Assembly (NCBI RefSeq): GCF_026262505.1
Contig: NC_067207.1
Location: forward strand, 11,500,082-11,564,081
DNA length: 64,000 nt
Direction of reading: 5' to 3'
DNA from: Trichomonas vaginalis G3
Lineage: Eukaryota > Parabasalia > Trichomonadida > Trichomonadidae
Numbering within the stretch: position 1 is the first letter of the stretch; each line of letters opens with the position of its first letter. The notes under the pieces are model-generated. The model was not told the origin of the DNA and did not search any database. It saw nothing but the letters and a program-made list of their open reading frames with translations. Positions 63,673-64,000 of this stretch are shown here, in pieces. The translations under genes were made by a program, and so were the position numbers.

Positions 63673-63729
63673 TTTACTTTCTTTAAAAATAATGTTAAAT
63701 ATTATATAAAAACGAAACAAATAGATAGT

Positions 63730-64000
63730 TTATAACATTTTGAGAGCTTTGATATCAGGATCATTATTATTTCCAAACAATTCTTGAAACAATTCCTTTT
63801 CATTTTGCTCCGCAAGACGCGATGCGAGGCAATATCTAACATTTGAAACAGGATCAACCGCAAATTTTTTGGCAAGGTCCATAAATTTTGGCTTAATTCC
63901 GTAGAGAACAATTGCTTTAGTGACAATTATTCTCGCTTTGAATCCCTTAGTAGAAAGCCATAATAATTTATCTACTATGGCTTGACCGTAAGGAATAAGT
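63730..64000 (-). CDS. C-terminal part of a HEAT/ARM-like protein (window edge)
   Basis: The minus strand is open for 90 codons to the right edge and ends with TAA at 63730-63732. The visible sequence shows two-helix repeats (KARIIVTKAIVLYGIKPKFM, then NVRYCLASRLAEQNEKELFQ), typical of HEAT or PP2A-A-type scaffolds. Another frame in the same place (63702-63926) is a shadow. The N-terminus is outside the window, so the family cannot be fixed. It converges on the Myb-like gene with a 57-bp gap. Confidence 0.55.
   Translation of the reverse strand, partial: LIPYGQAIVDKLLWLSTKGFKARIIVTKAIVLYGIKPKFMDLAKKFAVDPVSNVRYCLASRLAEQNEKELFQELFGNNNDPDIKALKML

Overview
The window comes from the nucleus of a parabasalid protist, most likely a trichomonad (Trichomonas/Tritrichomonas type). 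The evidence is an AT-rich genome, compact host genes without obvious introns and with AT-rich flanks, and two large Maverick/Polinton elements with the TIR, target-duplication and gene set typical of these genomes. No database search was run; all names come from motifs read in the sequence.

Host genes lie at the two sides. On the left are a PP2A B56-type regulatory subunit (minus, 1166-2716), a GDA1/CD39 apyrase (3775-5082), a B-box/coiled-coil/TLDc protein (5457-7964) and a secreted single-pass glycoprotein of unknown role (8677-9534). On the right are a Myb/SANT protein (62539-63672) and the C-terminal end of a HEAT-like protein (minus, 63730-64000). The extreme left edge holds part of a third Polinton-type gene (1-664) next to what looks like a fragment of a host gene.

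The middle (about 13000-61830) is a stack of transposons inside transposons. From outside in: a 250-bp inverted repeat pair (about 13000 and 61600); a P-element-like transposase gene (14083-16478); an IS3/Ginger-like integrase transposon (about 16685-42739); and, at its right end, a small TA-flanked transposon with 16-bp ends (about 42743-59606). Maverick A (17328-39483, 22.2 kb, target duplication ATGTT) sits inside the integrase ORF. Maverick B (42889-58693, 15.8 kb, target duplication ATCAAG) sits inside the small TA transposon. Between the two Mavericks lie a striking cluster of seven and a half near-perfect hairpins (40709-41150) and a 955-bp fold-back element that itself carries a nested MITE.

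Maverick A carries a packaging ATPase, protein-primed DNA polymerase B, integrase, a KilA-N protein, a primase-polymerase/SF3 helicase, a capsid-like protein, a phage-tail-fibre-like protein and several small structural-type genes. About 657-bp TIRs each hold a copy of the same small gene. Maverick B has the same core (ATPase, PolB, integrase, capsid-like protein, fibre-like protein) without the helicase and KilA-N genes. Both are fossils: A shows roughly two dozen breaks and B roughly fifteen to twenty, while their ends remain nearly identical, so the insertions look recent.
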